A stretch of DNA of 64,000 nt from Streptomyces sp. HD (GTDB lineage: Bacteria > Actinomycetota > Actinomycetes > Streptomycetales > Streptomycetaceae), in assembly GCF_028369295.1 (NCBI RefSeq), contig NZ_JAQMYP010000005.1:1-64000 (forward strand). Direction: 5' to 3'. The notes below the pieces were generated by a model. That model saw only the letters and a list, made by a program, of their open reading frames with translations. It did not search any database and was not told the origin of the DNA. Every line of letters starts with the position of its first letter. Position 1 is the stretch's first letter. Positions 17,321 to 27,092 of this stretch are shown in pieces. A program made the position numbers and the translations under genes.

Positions 17321-18427
17321 CTACTTGACGCCGAGACCGGCGTCGTCGACCTCGTCCTTGCCCTCGGCCTTGAGGACCTTGTTGAGCGGTGCGAGGTCGT
17401 AGATGCCCTTCAGGTCGGGCTCCTCCAGCAGACCGGCCTTCACCGCGTGCTCGGCCTCGGTGCCGAGGGTGGCGGCCAGCGGGTCGTCCAGGAAGGTGAT
17501 CGACTTCCAGGCCGGGTCGATGACCTCGGCGGGCAGGGCCTTGCCTGACTCCTCCTTGAGCGCCTCGTTGGCCGACGCCTTGGCCTTGTCCGGGTTGGCG
17601 TTGATCCACTCGTTGGTCTTCACCGAACCGCGCAGCACGGCCTCGACGACGTCCGGGTGGTCCTTGAGGAAGTCCTGCCGGACGATGATGTTCGTGATCA
17701 CGAACTTCTTGTCCGGCCACAGGTCGCCCTCGTCGAGGAGCACCTTGCCGCCCTCGGCGACCAGCTTGGACGCGGTCGGCTCGGGAACCCACGCGCCGTC
17801 GATCGAGCCGGACTTGTAGGCGTCCGGGGTGATCTTGTTGTCGGTGCGGACGACGGAGACGTCGCCCTTGCCGCTCTCCGCGTCGACCTTCCAGCCCTGC
17901 TCGGAGATCCAGTTGAGCAGTGCCACGTCCTGGGTGTTGCCGAGCTGCGGAGTGGCGATCTTCTTGCCCTTGACGTCCTTCAGGGACTTGATCTTGTCCG
18001 GGTTGACGACGAGCTTCACGCCGCCCGACGCGGAACCGGAGATGATGCGCAGGTTCTTGCCGGCCGCCTTGGTGTAGCCGTTGATGGCGGGGGAGGGGCC
18101 GATCCAGCCGATGTCGATGGAACCCGAGTTCAGCGCTTCGATCTCGGAGGGACCGGCGTTGAAGGTCGACGGCTTGATCTTGGTGCCGCCGAGCTCCTTC
18201 TGGAGCAGACCCTCCTGGACGCCCACCAGAGCGGTGGCGTGCGTGAGGTTCGGGAAGTAGCCGACCTTGACCTCGTCGGCGGAGAGCTTCTTGGCGTCCG
18301 CCGCGACCTCGGTCTGCTTGTTGTCGTCGGTGGACTCGGCGCCGTAGCCGCAGGCGGTCAGCAGCAGGGGGAGCGCCGCTATGACGGCGACGGTGCGCAG
18401 GGTGGTGAGCGGTCTTGCAGCAGACAC
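17321..18427 (-). CDS. ssuA: aliphatic sulfonate-binding lipoprotein
   Basis: A 368-residue lipoprotein: signal peptide TVAVIAALPLLLTAC with the lipobox Cys before GYG, then an NMT1/SsuA-like periplasmic-binding fold (VKVGYFPNLTHATALVGVQE, NSGSIDIGWIGPSPAINGY). It captures sulfonates outside the membrane for SsuBC. The GTG start at 18427 follows GAGAGGA. It is preceded by a leader peptide ORF (18595-18696) with a 167-base spacer that can hold attenuation structures. Confidence 0.9.
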   Translation of the reverse strand: MSAARPLTTLRTVAVIAALPLLLTACGYGAESTDDNKQTEVAADAKKLSADEVKVGYFPNLTHATALVGVQEGLLQKELGGTKIKPSTFNAGPSEIEALNSGSIDIGWIGPSPAINGYTKAAGKNLRIISGSASGGVKLVVNPDKIKSLKDVKGKKIATPQLGNTQDVALLNWISEQGWKVDAESGKGDVSVVRTDNKITPDAYKSGSIDGAWVPEPTASKLVAEGGKVLLDEGDLWPDKKFVITNIIVRQDFLKDHPDVVEAVLRGSVKTNEWINANPDKAKASANEALKEESGKALPAEVIDPAWKSITFLDDPLAATLGTEAEHAVKAGLLEEPDLKGIYDLAPLNKVLKAEGKDEVDDAGLGVK

Positions 18428-18594
18428 GGAGGTGTCCTCTCGAAGGTAGGGCGTTCAGGGAGGCACGGCGATGGCGGCGAGGAACCCGCCGAGGCGTACC
18501 GGCACACCACTCGCCCGCCGCCCGGACAGGACGGCAGGGGCGCAGCGGTGTGGGGGGTGTGGGGGGTGGGGGTGCGTCGGATTCCGCGGGAGTC

Positions 18595-18696
18595 TCAGAC
18601 GAGCCGACAGATGGCGCTGGACGTACGGCCGAAGTCGATGTGGCGACGCGAGGTCAGGAGGAACGGTGACAGGTCCGTGCGGTTACGCGTGCGCAT
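18595..18696 (-). CDS. sulfur-type leader peptide (33 aa) upstream of ssuABC
   Basis: ATG 18696 opens a 33-codon ORF with C-terminal core SRRHIDFGRTSSAIC followed by RLV. It has the same core as the other leader ORFs in this window. It is on the same strand as ssuA, 167 bases upstream. Predicted to set ssu expression by ribosome position on its Cys codon; inference. Confidence 0.8.
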   Translation of the reverse strand: MRTRNRTDLSPFLLTSRRHIDFGRTSSAICRLV

Positions 18697-18715
18697 GGCG
18701 ACCCCACCCCACAGA

Positions 18716-18730
18716 TTCCTAGTTTTCCTA
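18716..18730. promoter_or_regulatory. TTCCTA direct-repeat element upstream of the ssu leader
   Basis: TTCCTA-GTT-TTCCTA lies 20 bases upstream of the leader ATG. A near-identical arrangement, TTCCCTA-GAT-TTCCTA, occurs at 33836-33850, and a related TTCCTA...TAGGGAA occurs at 52350-52371. It is probably the binding site of a sulfur regulator. Confidence 0.45.
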
Positions 18731-18781
18731 CCTGGTTGATGGGGATCGTGGCAGAAGCTTGCTCACATCCCAAGGGGTTGT

Positions 18782-20743
18782 TCACATTGTGGACGATGTC
18801 ATCTCTCCCCTTGAGAACGGCGAGCTCAGGGCGCTCAGCAGTGCCCGGGCCACCGCGTCGTTCTGGCGGAAGGCCGGGGCGTTGGTGCGGGGGCGGGCGA
18901 AGGCGGCGACGGCCCGGCTGTTCGTGGGGGCGCCCAGGGCGATGCGGCGGGGGTGGGGGCTGCCGAGGGACGGGTCGATGACGTGGGCGTCCGTGGGGGA
19001 GACCGCGAGCAGGCCGGAGCGGTGTGTGTGGGTGGGGTCGGCGATGACCTCCTCGGTGAGGGCGCCGGTCCCGTGCAGGTCGCGCAGCAGGGGGTCTTCG
19101 GTGCGGTCGAGGGAGGGGACCGGCAGATACGCCTCGATGAGGGCGGTGGCGTGGACGGTGTGACCGGGCACGGTGGGGCTGGTCGCGGTGAAGGTGCCGG
19201 TGGCCTCGTCGGTGCCGATCTGGACACCGGCGCCCAGGAAGTGGACGATCCCGGCCCGTGAGAGGGCCAGCAGCTGGCGCAGCCGGAAGCCGGGCGGACC
19301 GGAGGCCAGGAAGCTGAAGAAGCCCTGCCACCAGCCGTCGAGGTGCCCGGCGACCGACCGCGCGGTCAATCGTCCCGTGGCCACCAGGCCGGGCAGCTGC
19401 CCGTAGACGGACAGCAGGGCGAGGAACGCTCCGAGATCGGCGCTGAACTCCGGGTCCTCGTGGCGGTCCACGTCCCGGGCGATGTGGTCACGCAGGTGCG
19501 CCTGGAAGGCGTCGGGCGTCCGGAACGTGAGACCGTCCAGCGGACGGTCCAGGGCCTCGAAGTCCAGGCGGTCCGCCGGGTCGGGTACGGCCTCGGCGAC
19601 GAGGGCGGCCATCTCGGCGTCGTACCAGCCCAGGCGGTCGTAGCCGGCGACGAAGTCCGGCCAGGGCAGGGCGGTGCGTTCCGGGTGGGCGTGGAAGAGC
19701 TCGTGGTAGTGGCCGAAGCCGATCTCCTTGGCCATCAGCGGCCACACATCGCGCCGCAGGTCCAGCGGACGGCCCTCGGCGAGCAGCGCGTCCACCGCCT
19801 CGGGACCGAAGTGGCGCGGCAGCGGGGGCCGCGGGCCCTGGAGCCGGTAGCGGGTCTTGGAGTGGTACGGCACCCCGCGCCGCGATCCGACGTGGAGGAC
19901 GGGCTCGCGGCCGGACGGAAGGTAGGTGAGGGTGCCGTCGGACTCGGTGCGGAAGCTGCCGCCGCGGCCCTCCGTGAGCAGGGCCAGGAGATCGATGAAG
20001 GCCAGCCCGAAGCCGCGCAGGAGGACCTGTTCGCCGGGCCGCAGTGCGGACAGGTCGGCGTCGGCGGAGAACTCCGGCGGGAGATGGAAGCGGCCGTGGC
20101 GGCGGGCGAACGCGGCGTGGTCGCGGTGCTCGGCGACGGGCGTGGAGCCGATGTGGCCCTGGGCGAGGACCACCAGGTCGGCGGTGAGCGGCTTGGCGCG
20201 GCCGGTCAGGTGCACCTGCTGCGGGCCGTCCGGGGGACCGGTGACGGCGGTCGCGGTGGTGCGGTGCCACTCGACGGTGACCGAGGGCGGCAGTTCGGCG
20301 AGCGCCCTGCGCAACACCCAGTCCAGGTAGGCGCTCTGGGCGCGACGGCTGGCGAAGTCGGACCCGTCGAGTGCGCGTAGCTCGGCGAGCACCTCCGGGT
20401 CGGCGGGTTCGGCGTGCGGGGTGTGCCGCGGGCCCCGGCCGGAGAACTGGGCCGCCCACTCGGCCAGCGAGGGCCCCGGCCGGACCGGGCCGTCGATGGT
20501 GGACGACTCGTCGGTGAACATGGTGACGTCCTCGGCCATGGAGTTCATCCGCAGCAGCGCGGACTGCTCATGTCGCCAGACGCGTCCCGGTCCGGGCGGG
20601 TGCGGGTCCACCAGATGGACGCGCAACTCCCTTCCCTCGTCCCATAGTTCGGGAGCGTTGGCGGCGATGCGCTCCAGCAGGCCCGTGGCCCGCGGTCCCG
20701 CGCCGACGACGACCAGGACGGCCGTGGAGGCGGTGCCGGTCAC
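18782..20743 (-). CDS. FAD/NAD(P)-binding protein (NAD_binding_9 family)
   Basis: A 653-residue protein starting with the dinucleotide motif VVVGAGPRATGLLERI. VWRHEQSALLRMNSMAEDVTMFTD and the HIGSTPVAEHRDHAAF region are typical of large FAD-NAD(P)-binding proteins sometimes found with sulfur or natural-product genes. The GTG start overlaps the permease stop (GTGA), so it is co-translated with the amino-acid-type ABC permease. It is possibly an oxidoreductase or N/S-oxygenase acting on the imported compound. The reaction is unknown. Confidence 0.7.
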   Translation of the reverse strand: MTGTASTAVLVVVGAGPRATGLLERIAANAPELWDEGRELRVHLVDPHPPGPGRVWRHEQSALLRMNSMAEDVTMFTDESSTIDGPVRPGPSLAEWAAQFSGRGPRHTPHAEPADPEVLAELRALDGSDFASRRAQSAYLDWVLRRALAELPPSVTVEWHRTTATAVTGPPDGPQQVHLTGRAKPLTADLVVLAQGHIGSTPVAEHRDHAAFARRHGRFHLPPEFSADADLSALRPGEQVLLRGFGLAFIDLLALLTEGRGGSFRTESDGTLTYLPSGREPVLHVGSRRGVPYHSKTRYRLQGPRPPLPRHFGPEAVDALLAEGRPLDLRRDVWPLMAKEIGFGHYHELFHAHPERTALPWPDFVAGYDRLGWYDAEMAALVAEAVPDPADRLDFEALDRPLDGLTFRTPDAFQAHLRDHIARDVDRHEDPEFSADLGAFLALLSVYGQLPGLVATGRLTARSVAGHLDGWWQGFFSFLASGPPGFRLRQLLALSRAGIVHFLGAGVQIGTDEATGTFTATSPTVPGHTVHATALIEAYLPVPSLDRTEDPLLRDLHGTGALTEEVIADPTHTHRSGLLAVSPTDAHVIDPSLGSPHPRRIALGAPTNSRAVAAFARPRTNAPAFRQNDAVARALLSALSSPFSRGEMTSSTM

Positions 20744-21747
20744 CGGTCACCGCCGATCGCCGGGCGGGTGCCGGCGGATGTCGCCGCGGTCAGCCGCTGG
20801 TGTACGGAGGTCAGGTGGCCGCGCAGTCGCTGCACCGGAGTGGGTGGCAGGGCGCGGGAGTTGCCGCGGGCGTAGTACCGCTCGACGTAGAACTGTCCCG
20901 CGCTCAGCACCGTGGTGACCGCGACGTACCACAGGGTGGCGACCATCAGCAGCGGGATGATCTGATAGGTCTGGTTGTAGATCAGCTGCACCGAGTACAG
21001 CAGGTCGTGCACGGCCAGCACGCTGACGATGCTGGTGCCCTTGAGCGTGCCGATCAGCATGTTCCCGGCGGTCGGCACGATGGAGCGCATCGCCTGCGGG
21101 ACGACGATCCGGCGCAGGGTGCGGCGTCTGCCGAGGCCGAGTGCCTGGGCGGCCTCGGTCTGTCCGGAGTCCACGGAGAGGATGCCGCCGCGCACCACCT
21201 CGGCGGCGTAGGCCGTCTCGTGCAGGGTCAGGCCGATCACGGCGGTGAGGGTGGGGCCGAGCAGGTTGACCGTCTTGACGGTGAGGAACTGCGGGCCGAA
21301 CGGGATACCGAGGCCGAGCGTCGGGTACAGGGCGCCGATGTTGAACCAGAACAACAGCTGCACCAGCAGCGGGGTGGACCGGAAGATCCAGACGTAGCCC
21401 CAACTCAGCGTGCGCAGCACCGGGTTGGCGGAGAGCCGCATCACCGCGAGCACGGTGCCGAGCAGGAAGCCGAGCACCATCACCACGGCGGTCAGCCACA
21501 GGGAGAGCAGCAGTCCGTCGAGCACGGCGGAGGTGGTGAAGTACCGGCCCACCACGTCCCACTGGAAGGCGTCGTTGCGGACCACGGAGTTGACCACCAT
21601 CGCGAAGAGCAGCAGCGCGACGGCGGCCGTCAGCCACCGGCCGACGTGCCGGCGCGGCACGATCCGCGGCAGGTCCTCGTCCGGGGCGCCGGGCGCCGGA
21701 GGGGACTTCGTGGCAGGGATGGACGTGACATCGGACGGCGTGACCAT
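20740..21747 (-). CDS. polar amino acid-type ABC transporter permease
   Basis: A 335-residue HisM/GlnP-type permease. It has the opening VLDGLLLSLWLTAVVMVLGFLLG, the FRSTPLLVQL motif, and the ATPase-contact loop GQTEAAQALGLGRRRTLRRIVVPQAMR. ATG 21747 has GGAGAG seven bases upstream; a longer GTG-started reading is less likely. Its ATPase and binding lipoprotein lie in the divergent operon (23946-25663), and its closest relative in the window is 53973-54956. The context suggests uptake of a sulfur amino acid or S-alkylcysteine. Confidence 0.85.
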   Translation of the reverse strand: MVTPSDVTSIPATKSPPAPGAPDEDLPRIVPRRHVGRWLTAAVALLLFAMVVNSVVRNDAFQWDVVGRYFTTSAVLDGLLLSLWLTAVVMVLGFLLGTVLAVMRLSANPVLRTLSWGYVWIFRSTPLLVQLLFWFNIGALYPTLGLGIPFGPQFLTVKTVNLLGPTLTAVIGLTLHETAYAAEVVRGGILSVDSGQTEAAQALGLGRRRTLRRIVVPQAMRSIVPTAGNMLIGTLKGTSIVSVLAVHDLLYSVQLIYNQTYQIIPLLMVATLWYVAVTTVLSAGQFYVERYYARGNSRALPPTPVQRLRGHLTSVHQRLTAATSAGTRPAIGGDR

Positions 21748-21860
21748 GGGGAGGCTCTCCGGGGGGAGGGGGGGCAGACGTGGGTGGGGCGTCGTCACGT
21801 CGCCGCGTCCCTCAACGCGGCCGGAGGGGCCGCCGCCTGGGGCGGTGCCGATCCGTGTCG

Positions 21861-21891
21861 ATCGTATGTGCCCATGGCGCGGATGTGTCAA
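21861..21891 (-). promoter_or_regulatory. promoter of the permease/FAD operon
   Basis: On the minus strand TTGACA (21891-21886) is followed after 19 bases by TACGAT (21866-21861). An alternative -10, CATACG, gives 17-bp spacing. It leads into the permease gene, 114 bases downstream, with no leader peptide of the sulfur type on this side. Confidence 0.5.
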
Positions 21892-21939
21892 CAGCGCCCG
21901 AGAGGTGCTGGTCGAGGTCGTCCGGCATCCGGGCGTCGC

Positions 21940-21968
21940 TTGACGGGGAGCACGATGTACTGCTCAAT
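21940..21968 (+). promoter_or_regulatory. promoter of the leader/LLM operon
   Basis: TTGACG (21940-21945) and CTCAAT (21963-21968) are separated by 17 bp and end seven bases before the leader ATG at 21976, so the leader ORF is probably translated from a leaderless mRNA. Confidence 0.5.
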
Positions 21969-21975
21969 TAATCGC

Positions 21976-22053
21976 ATGACTGCCCAGCAGCGCTTGGTCA
22001 CGCGCGATCACATCGACTTCTGTCGGGTGTGTTCCGCCGCGTGTCGCGGCTGA
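21976..22053 (+). CDS. sulfur-type leader peptide (25 aa) upstream of the LLM/ABC operon
   Basis: The 25-codon ORF starts MTAQQRLV and has the core TRDHIDFCRVCSAAC with three cysteines, followed by RG. It lies 232 bases before the LLM monooxygenase gene. The spacer contains complementary GC-rich segments (ACTCGGC near 22053 and GCCGAGT near 22107) that could form alternative hairpins for attenuation; this folding is inferred by eye. Confidence 0.8.
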   Translation: MTAQQRLVTRDHIDFCRVCSAACRG

Positions 22054-22285
22054 CTCGGCAGCGGGCCCTCTGACCGGCCCTTCCCTCCCTCGGTGACCCC
22101 GTCGCGGGCCGAGTTCTCTCTTCGCGCGCTGCCGCAGCACCGCCTTCCGCCTTCACCGACTCCCGGCGTCGTCACACCTGCACCGCATCCGTCGGCTCGC
22201 GCCTGACGGCCCATCACTCATACCTGTGCACACGGCAGTTGATTCCTTCCTGCCCATGCGCCGCATTGCCCGAAAGGTCACGTCC

Positions 22286-23437
22286 ATGCCTGTGGAGTTC
22301 CTCGGCATCGCCGCCACCAATGACGGTTCCGAAACCACGCCGCGCTCCGGCGCCGCGTTCGACAAGGAGTACACGCTCCGGCTCGCCCGGGCGCACGAGG
22401 AACACGGCTGGGACCGGGTGCTGTTCGCCTACGGCTCCGGGTCGCCGGACCCCGCACCGGCCGCCGCGTACATCGCGAGCAAGCTGGACCACCTCCAGAT
22501 CCTGCTCGCCCACCGGCCCAACGTCTCGTACCCCACCTTCGCCGCCAAGACCTTCGCGACCCTCGACCAGATCAGCGACGGCCGGCTGACCGTGCACTTC
22601 ATCACCGGCGGCAACGACCGGGAACAGGGCCGTGAGGGCGACACCCTCACCAAGGACGAGCGCTACACCCGCACCCGGGAGTACATCCGGATCGTCAAGA
22701 AGATCTGGACCACCCGCGAGTCCTTCGACCACGAGGGCGAGCACTACCGCTTCCACGACTTCGTCAGCGACGTCTTCCCCGTCCAACAGCCCCGCCCCGA
22801 CGTGTCGTTCGGCGGCTCGTCGCCCGCCGCGTACGCCGCCGGAGGCGCCGAGGCCGACATCTACTGCCTGTGGGGCGAGCCCCTCGCGAAGACCGCCGAG
22901 CAGATCGAGAACGTGAAGGCCGCCGCGAAGGCCGCGGGCCGCACCGACGTGCCGCGCATCCAGGTCGCGTTCCGCCCGATCATCGCCCCGACCGAGGAAC
23001 TGGCCTGGGAGAAGGCCCACCGCACGGTCGGCGCGATCAAGGCCCGCAGGGAGCGGGGCGAGGCGATCACCAAGCGCCACAACGGCCACGCCCGGCCGCA
23101 GGCTGCGACACCTCAGAACGTGGGCTCGCAGCGGCTGATCGCCATCGCCGAGGCGGGCGAGCGCTACGACCGCGCCCTGTGGACCCCGACCGCCGCCGCG
23201 ACCGGTGGCGCGGGCAACTCCAACGCCCTGGTCGGCACCCCGGAGACGGTGGCCCAGGCGCTCCTCGACTACTACGACCTGGGCGTCGACATCCTCTCCG
23301 CGCGCGGTTACGACCTGCTGGGCGACGCCATCGACTTCGGCCGGTACGTGATTCCGATCGTCCGCGAGGAGGTCGCCAAGCGCGACGCCGAGCGGGCGGC
23401 GCGCGGGACGCAGAGCCTGGCGGCGGTGAACGGATGA
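22286..23437 (+). CDS. SsuD-like FMNH2-dependent LLM monooxygenase
   Basis: A 383-residue luciferase-like monooxygenase. It has HLQILLAHRPNVSYPTFAAKTFATLDQISDGRLTVHFITGG, the family core strand-helix region, and DVSFGGSSPAAYAAGG, a flavin-phosphate site like YFGGSS of SsuD. It probably cleaves C-S bonds in a reduced sulfur compound, using FMNH2 from a reductase such as ssuE at 30815. ATG 22286 follows GAAAGG. It overlaps the GNAT gene (ATGA), so it is the first gene of LLM-GNAT-binding protein-ATPase. Confidence 0.8.
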   Translation: MPVEFLGIAATNDGSETTPRSGAAFDKEYTLRLARAHEEHGWDRVLFAYGSGSPDPAPAAAYIASKLDHLQILLAHRPNVSYPTFAAKTFATLDQISDGRLTVHFITGGNDREQGREGDTLTKDERYTRTREYIRIVKKIWTTRESFDHEGEHYRFHDFVSDVFPVQQPRPDVSFGGSSPAAYAAGGAEADIYCLWGEPLAKTAEQIENVKAAAKAAGRTDVPRIQVAFRPIIAPTEELAWEKAHRTVGAIKARRERGEAITKRHNGHARPQAATPQNVGSQRLIAIAEAGERYDRALWTPTAAATGGAGNSNALVGTPETVAQALLDYYDLGVDILSARGYDLLGDAIDFGRYVIPIVREEVAKRDAERAARGTQSLAAVNG

Positions 23438-23949
23438 CTTCCGCACCGGAGTTGACGGTCATCGAGGTGCCCGTTTCCGACGCCAGAGTCGAGCCGTTGC
23501 TTCGCGAACTCGGCGACGAGTACTCCAGACGCTACGGCCGCGACGCCCACGCCGAACTCGCCCGCTACCCCGACGAGGAGTTCACCGCGCCGTACGGCGG
23601 CGTCCTGCTCCTCCTCGTCGAGAACGGCGAGCCGGTCGCGGGCGGCGCCTTTCGCCGGTACGACGGGAACACCGCCGAACTGAAGCGGATCTGGACCCAC
23701 TCCGCGCACCGCCGGCGCGGCCTCGCCCGCCGTGTCGTGGCCGAACTGGAGGGTGCGGCGAGCGCCCGCGGCTACCGACGTGTCTACCTGACCACCGGCC
23801 CGCGCCAGCCCGAGGCCCGCGGCCTCTACCTGGCCACCGGCTACACACCGCTGTTCGACACCGAGGCCGACCCGGAGACCATCGGGCCGCTGCCCTTCGA
23901 GAAGCACCTCGCAGAACCGCAGCGCACGGGAGAGGCCGCCACCCTGTGA
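23434..23949 (+). CDS. GNAT acetyltransferase
   Basis: A 171-residue GNAT with the acetyl-CoA loop ([23 protein letters not shown]-x-x-G-x-A) and the C-terminal motif [13 protein letters not shown]. It is embedded by overlaps between an LLM monooxygenase and a substrate-binding protein. In Bacillus S-alkylcysteine salvage, a GNAT (SnaB/YxeL) N-acetylates the cysteine derivative before an LLM enzyme cleaves it; that is the most attractive role here, but it is inference. Confidence 0.8.
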   Translation: MTSAPELTVIEVPVSDARVEPLLRELGDEYSRRYGRDAHAELARYPDEEFTAPYGGVLLLLVENGEPVAGGAFRRYDGNTAELKRIWTHSAHRRRGLARRVVAELEGAASARGYRRVYLTTGPRQPEARGLYLATGYTPLFDTEADPETIGPLPFEKHLAEPQRTGEAATL

Positions 23950-24898
23950 ACACCCACACCTTCAGAACTCGCCTGCGCGGCGTCGCCGCCCTCGCGCTGC
24001 TGCCCCTCCTGGCGCTGACCGCCTGCGGCGCCGGAGACACGGACGGCGCGGCGTCGGTGGGCGCCCAGGCATCTCCCGCGCCGACCGACGATCCGGTCGC
24101 CGCCGTACGCCAGGTGGACTCCGCCGCGGCCCTGCTGCCCGCCGGCGTGCGCAAGGCGGGCACGCTGCGCGTCGGCAGCTCGGTCGGATTCCCGCCCGGG
24201 GCGTACTACCCGAACGGCACGGACAAGGCGCCCGCGGGCCAGGACATCGACCTCGCGGACGCGGTGGCCAAGGTGCTCGGCGTCAGGCTGGAGCGACAGG
24301 ACGCCTCCTTCGAGACGATCCTGCCCGCCCTCGGCAGCGGCAAGTACGACTTCGGCACCGGCAACTTCGGGGTGACGAGCGAGCGCCTCAAGACCATCGA
24401 CTTCGTCACCTACATCAACGACGGCCAGGGCTTCGCGGTGAAGAAGGGCAACACCGAGCTGAAGTCGAGGGTCACCGACCTCACCCAGCTGTGCGGCCTG
24501 ACCATCGGCACCGGCGCCGGCACCACCTTCGAGGCGACCCTCACCGCACAGAAGGGAGTGTGCGCCAAGGCGGGCAAGAAGCCGTACGACGTGAAGGTCT
24601 ACTCGGAGAACGCGGCCACGCTCACCGCGCTCCAGCAGGGCCGCATCGACGTGATCATGTCGACCATCAACGGCCTGCGCTACCAGGCGGCCCAGCCCGC
24701 CTCCCGGACCGCCTTCCTCGGCGAGTTCCACCGCCTCGACGTCGGCTTCGCCTTCACGAAGGGCTCCCCGCTCACCAAGGCCTTCCGGGCCGCCGTCGAC
24801 GAACTGATCAAGAGCGGCACCTACGCCCGGATCCTCAAGAAGTGGGGCACCAGCGCCTCCGCGATCAAGACGTCGCGGATCAACCCGCCCGAACACAC

Positions 24899-24902
<4 letters not shown>
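23946..24902 (+). CDS. amino acid-type ABC transporter binding lipoprotein
   Basis: A 318-residue SBP_bac_3-type protein: signal peptide with lipobox LTAC before GAGD, then [32 protein letters not shown], and [21 protein letters not shown], the typical amino-acid-binding signature. The GTG start overlaps the GNAT stop. It delivers substrate to permease 20740-21747 with ATPase 24899-25663. The family binds amino acids and opines; the sulfur neighbourhood suggests a cysteine derivative. Confidence 0.85.
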
Positions 24903-25663
<761 letters not shown>

Positions 25664-25792
25664 TGCGTGGCCGCCCCGTGGACATCCTCCGCATGGCCGC
25701 CGATCCCGCCGTGTCCCGCTCCGCCCGTATCCCGCTCCGCCCGTGTCCGGCCTCCACACCGATGACGAGCACACCGACGACGAGGAACCGCC

Positions 25793-27082
25793 ATGTCCGC
25801 ACCCGCCGTGCCGCCCTCCCGTCCCACGTCCCGCCTCGACGAAACCGCCTACGACCGCCGCAGACTGCGCCAGTGGCTCGCCGGCGAAGCGAGAGCGGAC
25901 GGGGTCAGCCGCCGCCGTCTGCTCACCCTGCTCGCCGCCACTGCGGCCACGACCGCGCTCCCCGCGCCGGGCCGGGCCCGCGCAGCCGACTCGCCGATCG
26001 TCAAACCGCTGCCGCCCGAGTGGTTCATCCAGCGCGGCACCAACGCCGAGACCCGCTGGGAGGCCCTGCGCGGAACCGGCCACCACACCCCCAACGAGCG
26101 GTTCTTCGTCCGCAACCACACGACGACGCCCGTCCTGGACGCCGCCGACTGGCGGCTGAGGCTGTGGGGTGACGGGCTGCGCGGTACGCCCGCCGAGGGC
26201 AGCCCGGTCGAGTTCGATTACGACGACCTGCGAGCCCTGCCCGCCGTGACCCGGACGGCGTTCGTCGAGTGCGCCGGGAACGGACGCAGCTTCTACGCCA
26301 CACAGCAGGGCGAGACGGTCACCGGCACCGCCTGGACGCTGGGCGCGGTCGGCGTGGCGCGCTGGCGCGGGGTGCGCCTGGCCGACGTCCTGCGCAGGGC
26401 GGGCCTGTCCCCGTACGCCGTGGACGTGCAACCGCGCGGCCTGGACGCCGAGTACGTCAGTGGCGGCGAGAGCCTCGGCCGGGTGCGCCGGCCGCTGCCG
26501 CTGGCCAAGGCACTGGACGACGTACTGCTCGCGTACGAGATGAACGGCGAGCCGCTGCCGTACGACCACGGGTACCCCGTGCGCGTGCTGGTGCCCTCAT
26601 GGGTGGGGATCTCGTCGATCAAGTGGGTCGGCGACATCGAGGTGTCCGCGCAGCCGCTGTTCTCGCCCTGGAACACCACCTTCTACCGGCTGTTCGGCCC
26701 CGGACACCCGCAGGAGGGCAGTGCGCCGCTGTCCCGGCAGACCATCAAGAGCGCCTTCGAGCTGGCGAACGGCGCCTCGTTCGCCGTGGGGGAGGGGCAC
26801 GTGCTGCACGGCCGGTCCTGGTCGGGCGCGGGAGGGATCGCGCGGGTCGACGTCAGCACCGACGGCGGCACGAGCTGGCGCCCGGCCCGACTGCATGACC
26901 GCCCCCGCGCCGACACCTGGAGCCGCTGGTCCGTCACCTGGACGCCCGAAACCCGCGGCGCCACCCACCTGCTGGCCCGTGCGACGGACACGGCCGAACG
27001 CCGCCAGCCGGACGTCGCCGTACCCAACACCCAGGGGTATCTGTTCGACGCGGTGGTCCGGCATCCGGTGACCGTGTCCTGA
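25793..27082 (+). CDS. sulfite oxidase-type molybdopterin enzyme with Tat signal
   Basis: A 429-residue enzyme. The twin-arginine signal SRRRLLTLLAA (residues 39-49) shows export in folded form. The molybdenum ligand is Cys160 in FVECAGNGRSFY, followed by the oxidoreductase molybdopterin and Mo-co dimerisation domains (GHVLHGRSWSGAGGIARVDV). Such enzymes oxidise sulfite to sulfate; behind sulfonate and S-oxygenase genes this would remove the sulfite they release, although the extracytoplasmic location is then notable. It is separated by 129 bases from the ABC operon and probably read with it. Confidence 0.8.
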   Translation: MSAPAVPPSRPTSRLDETAYDRRRLRQWLAGEARADGVSRRRLLTLLAATAATTALPAPGRARAADSPIVKPLPPEWFIQRGTNAETRWEALRGTGHHTPNERFFVRNHTTTPVLDAADWRLRLWGDGLRGTPAEGSPVEFDYDDLRALPAVTRTAFVECAGNGRSFYATQQGETVTGTAWTLGAVGVARWRGVRLADVLRRAGLSPYAVDVQPRGLDAEYVSGGESLGRVRRPLPLAKALDDVLLAYEMNGEPLPYDHGYPVRVLVPSWVGISSIKWVGDIEVSAQPLFSPWNTTFYRLFGPGHPQEGSAPLSRQTIKSAFELANGASFAVGEGHVLHGRSWSGAGGIARVDVSTDGGTSWRPARLHDRPRADTWSRWSVTWTPETRGATHLLARATDTAERRQPDVAVPNTQGYLFDAVVRHPVTVS

Positions 27083-27092
27083 TCGGGCCGGA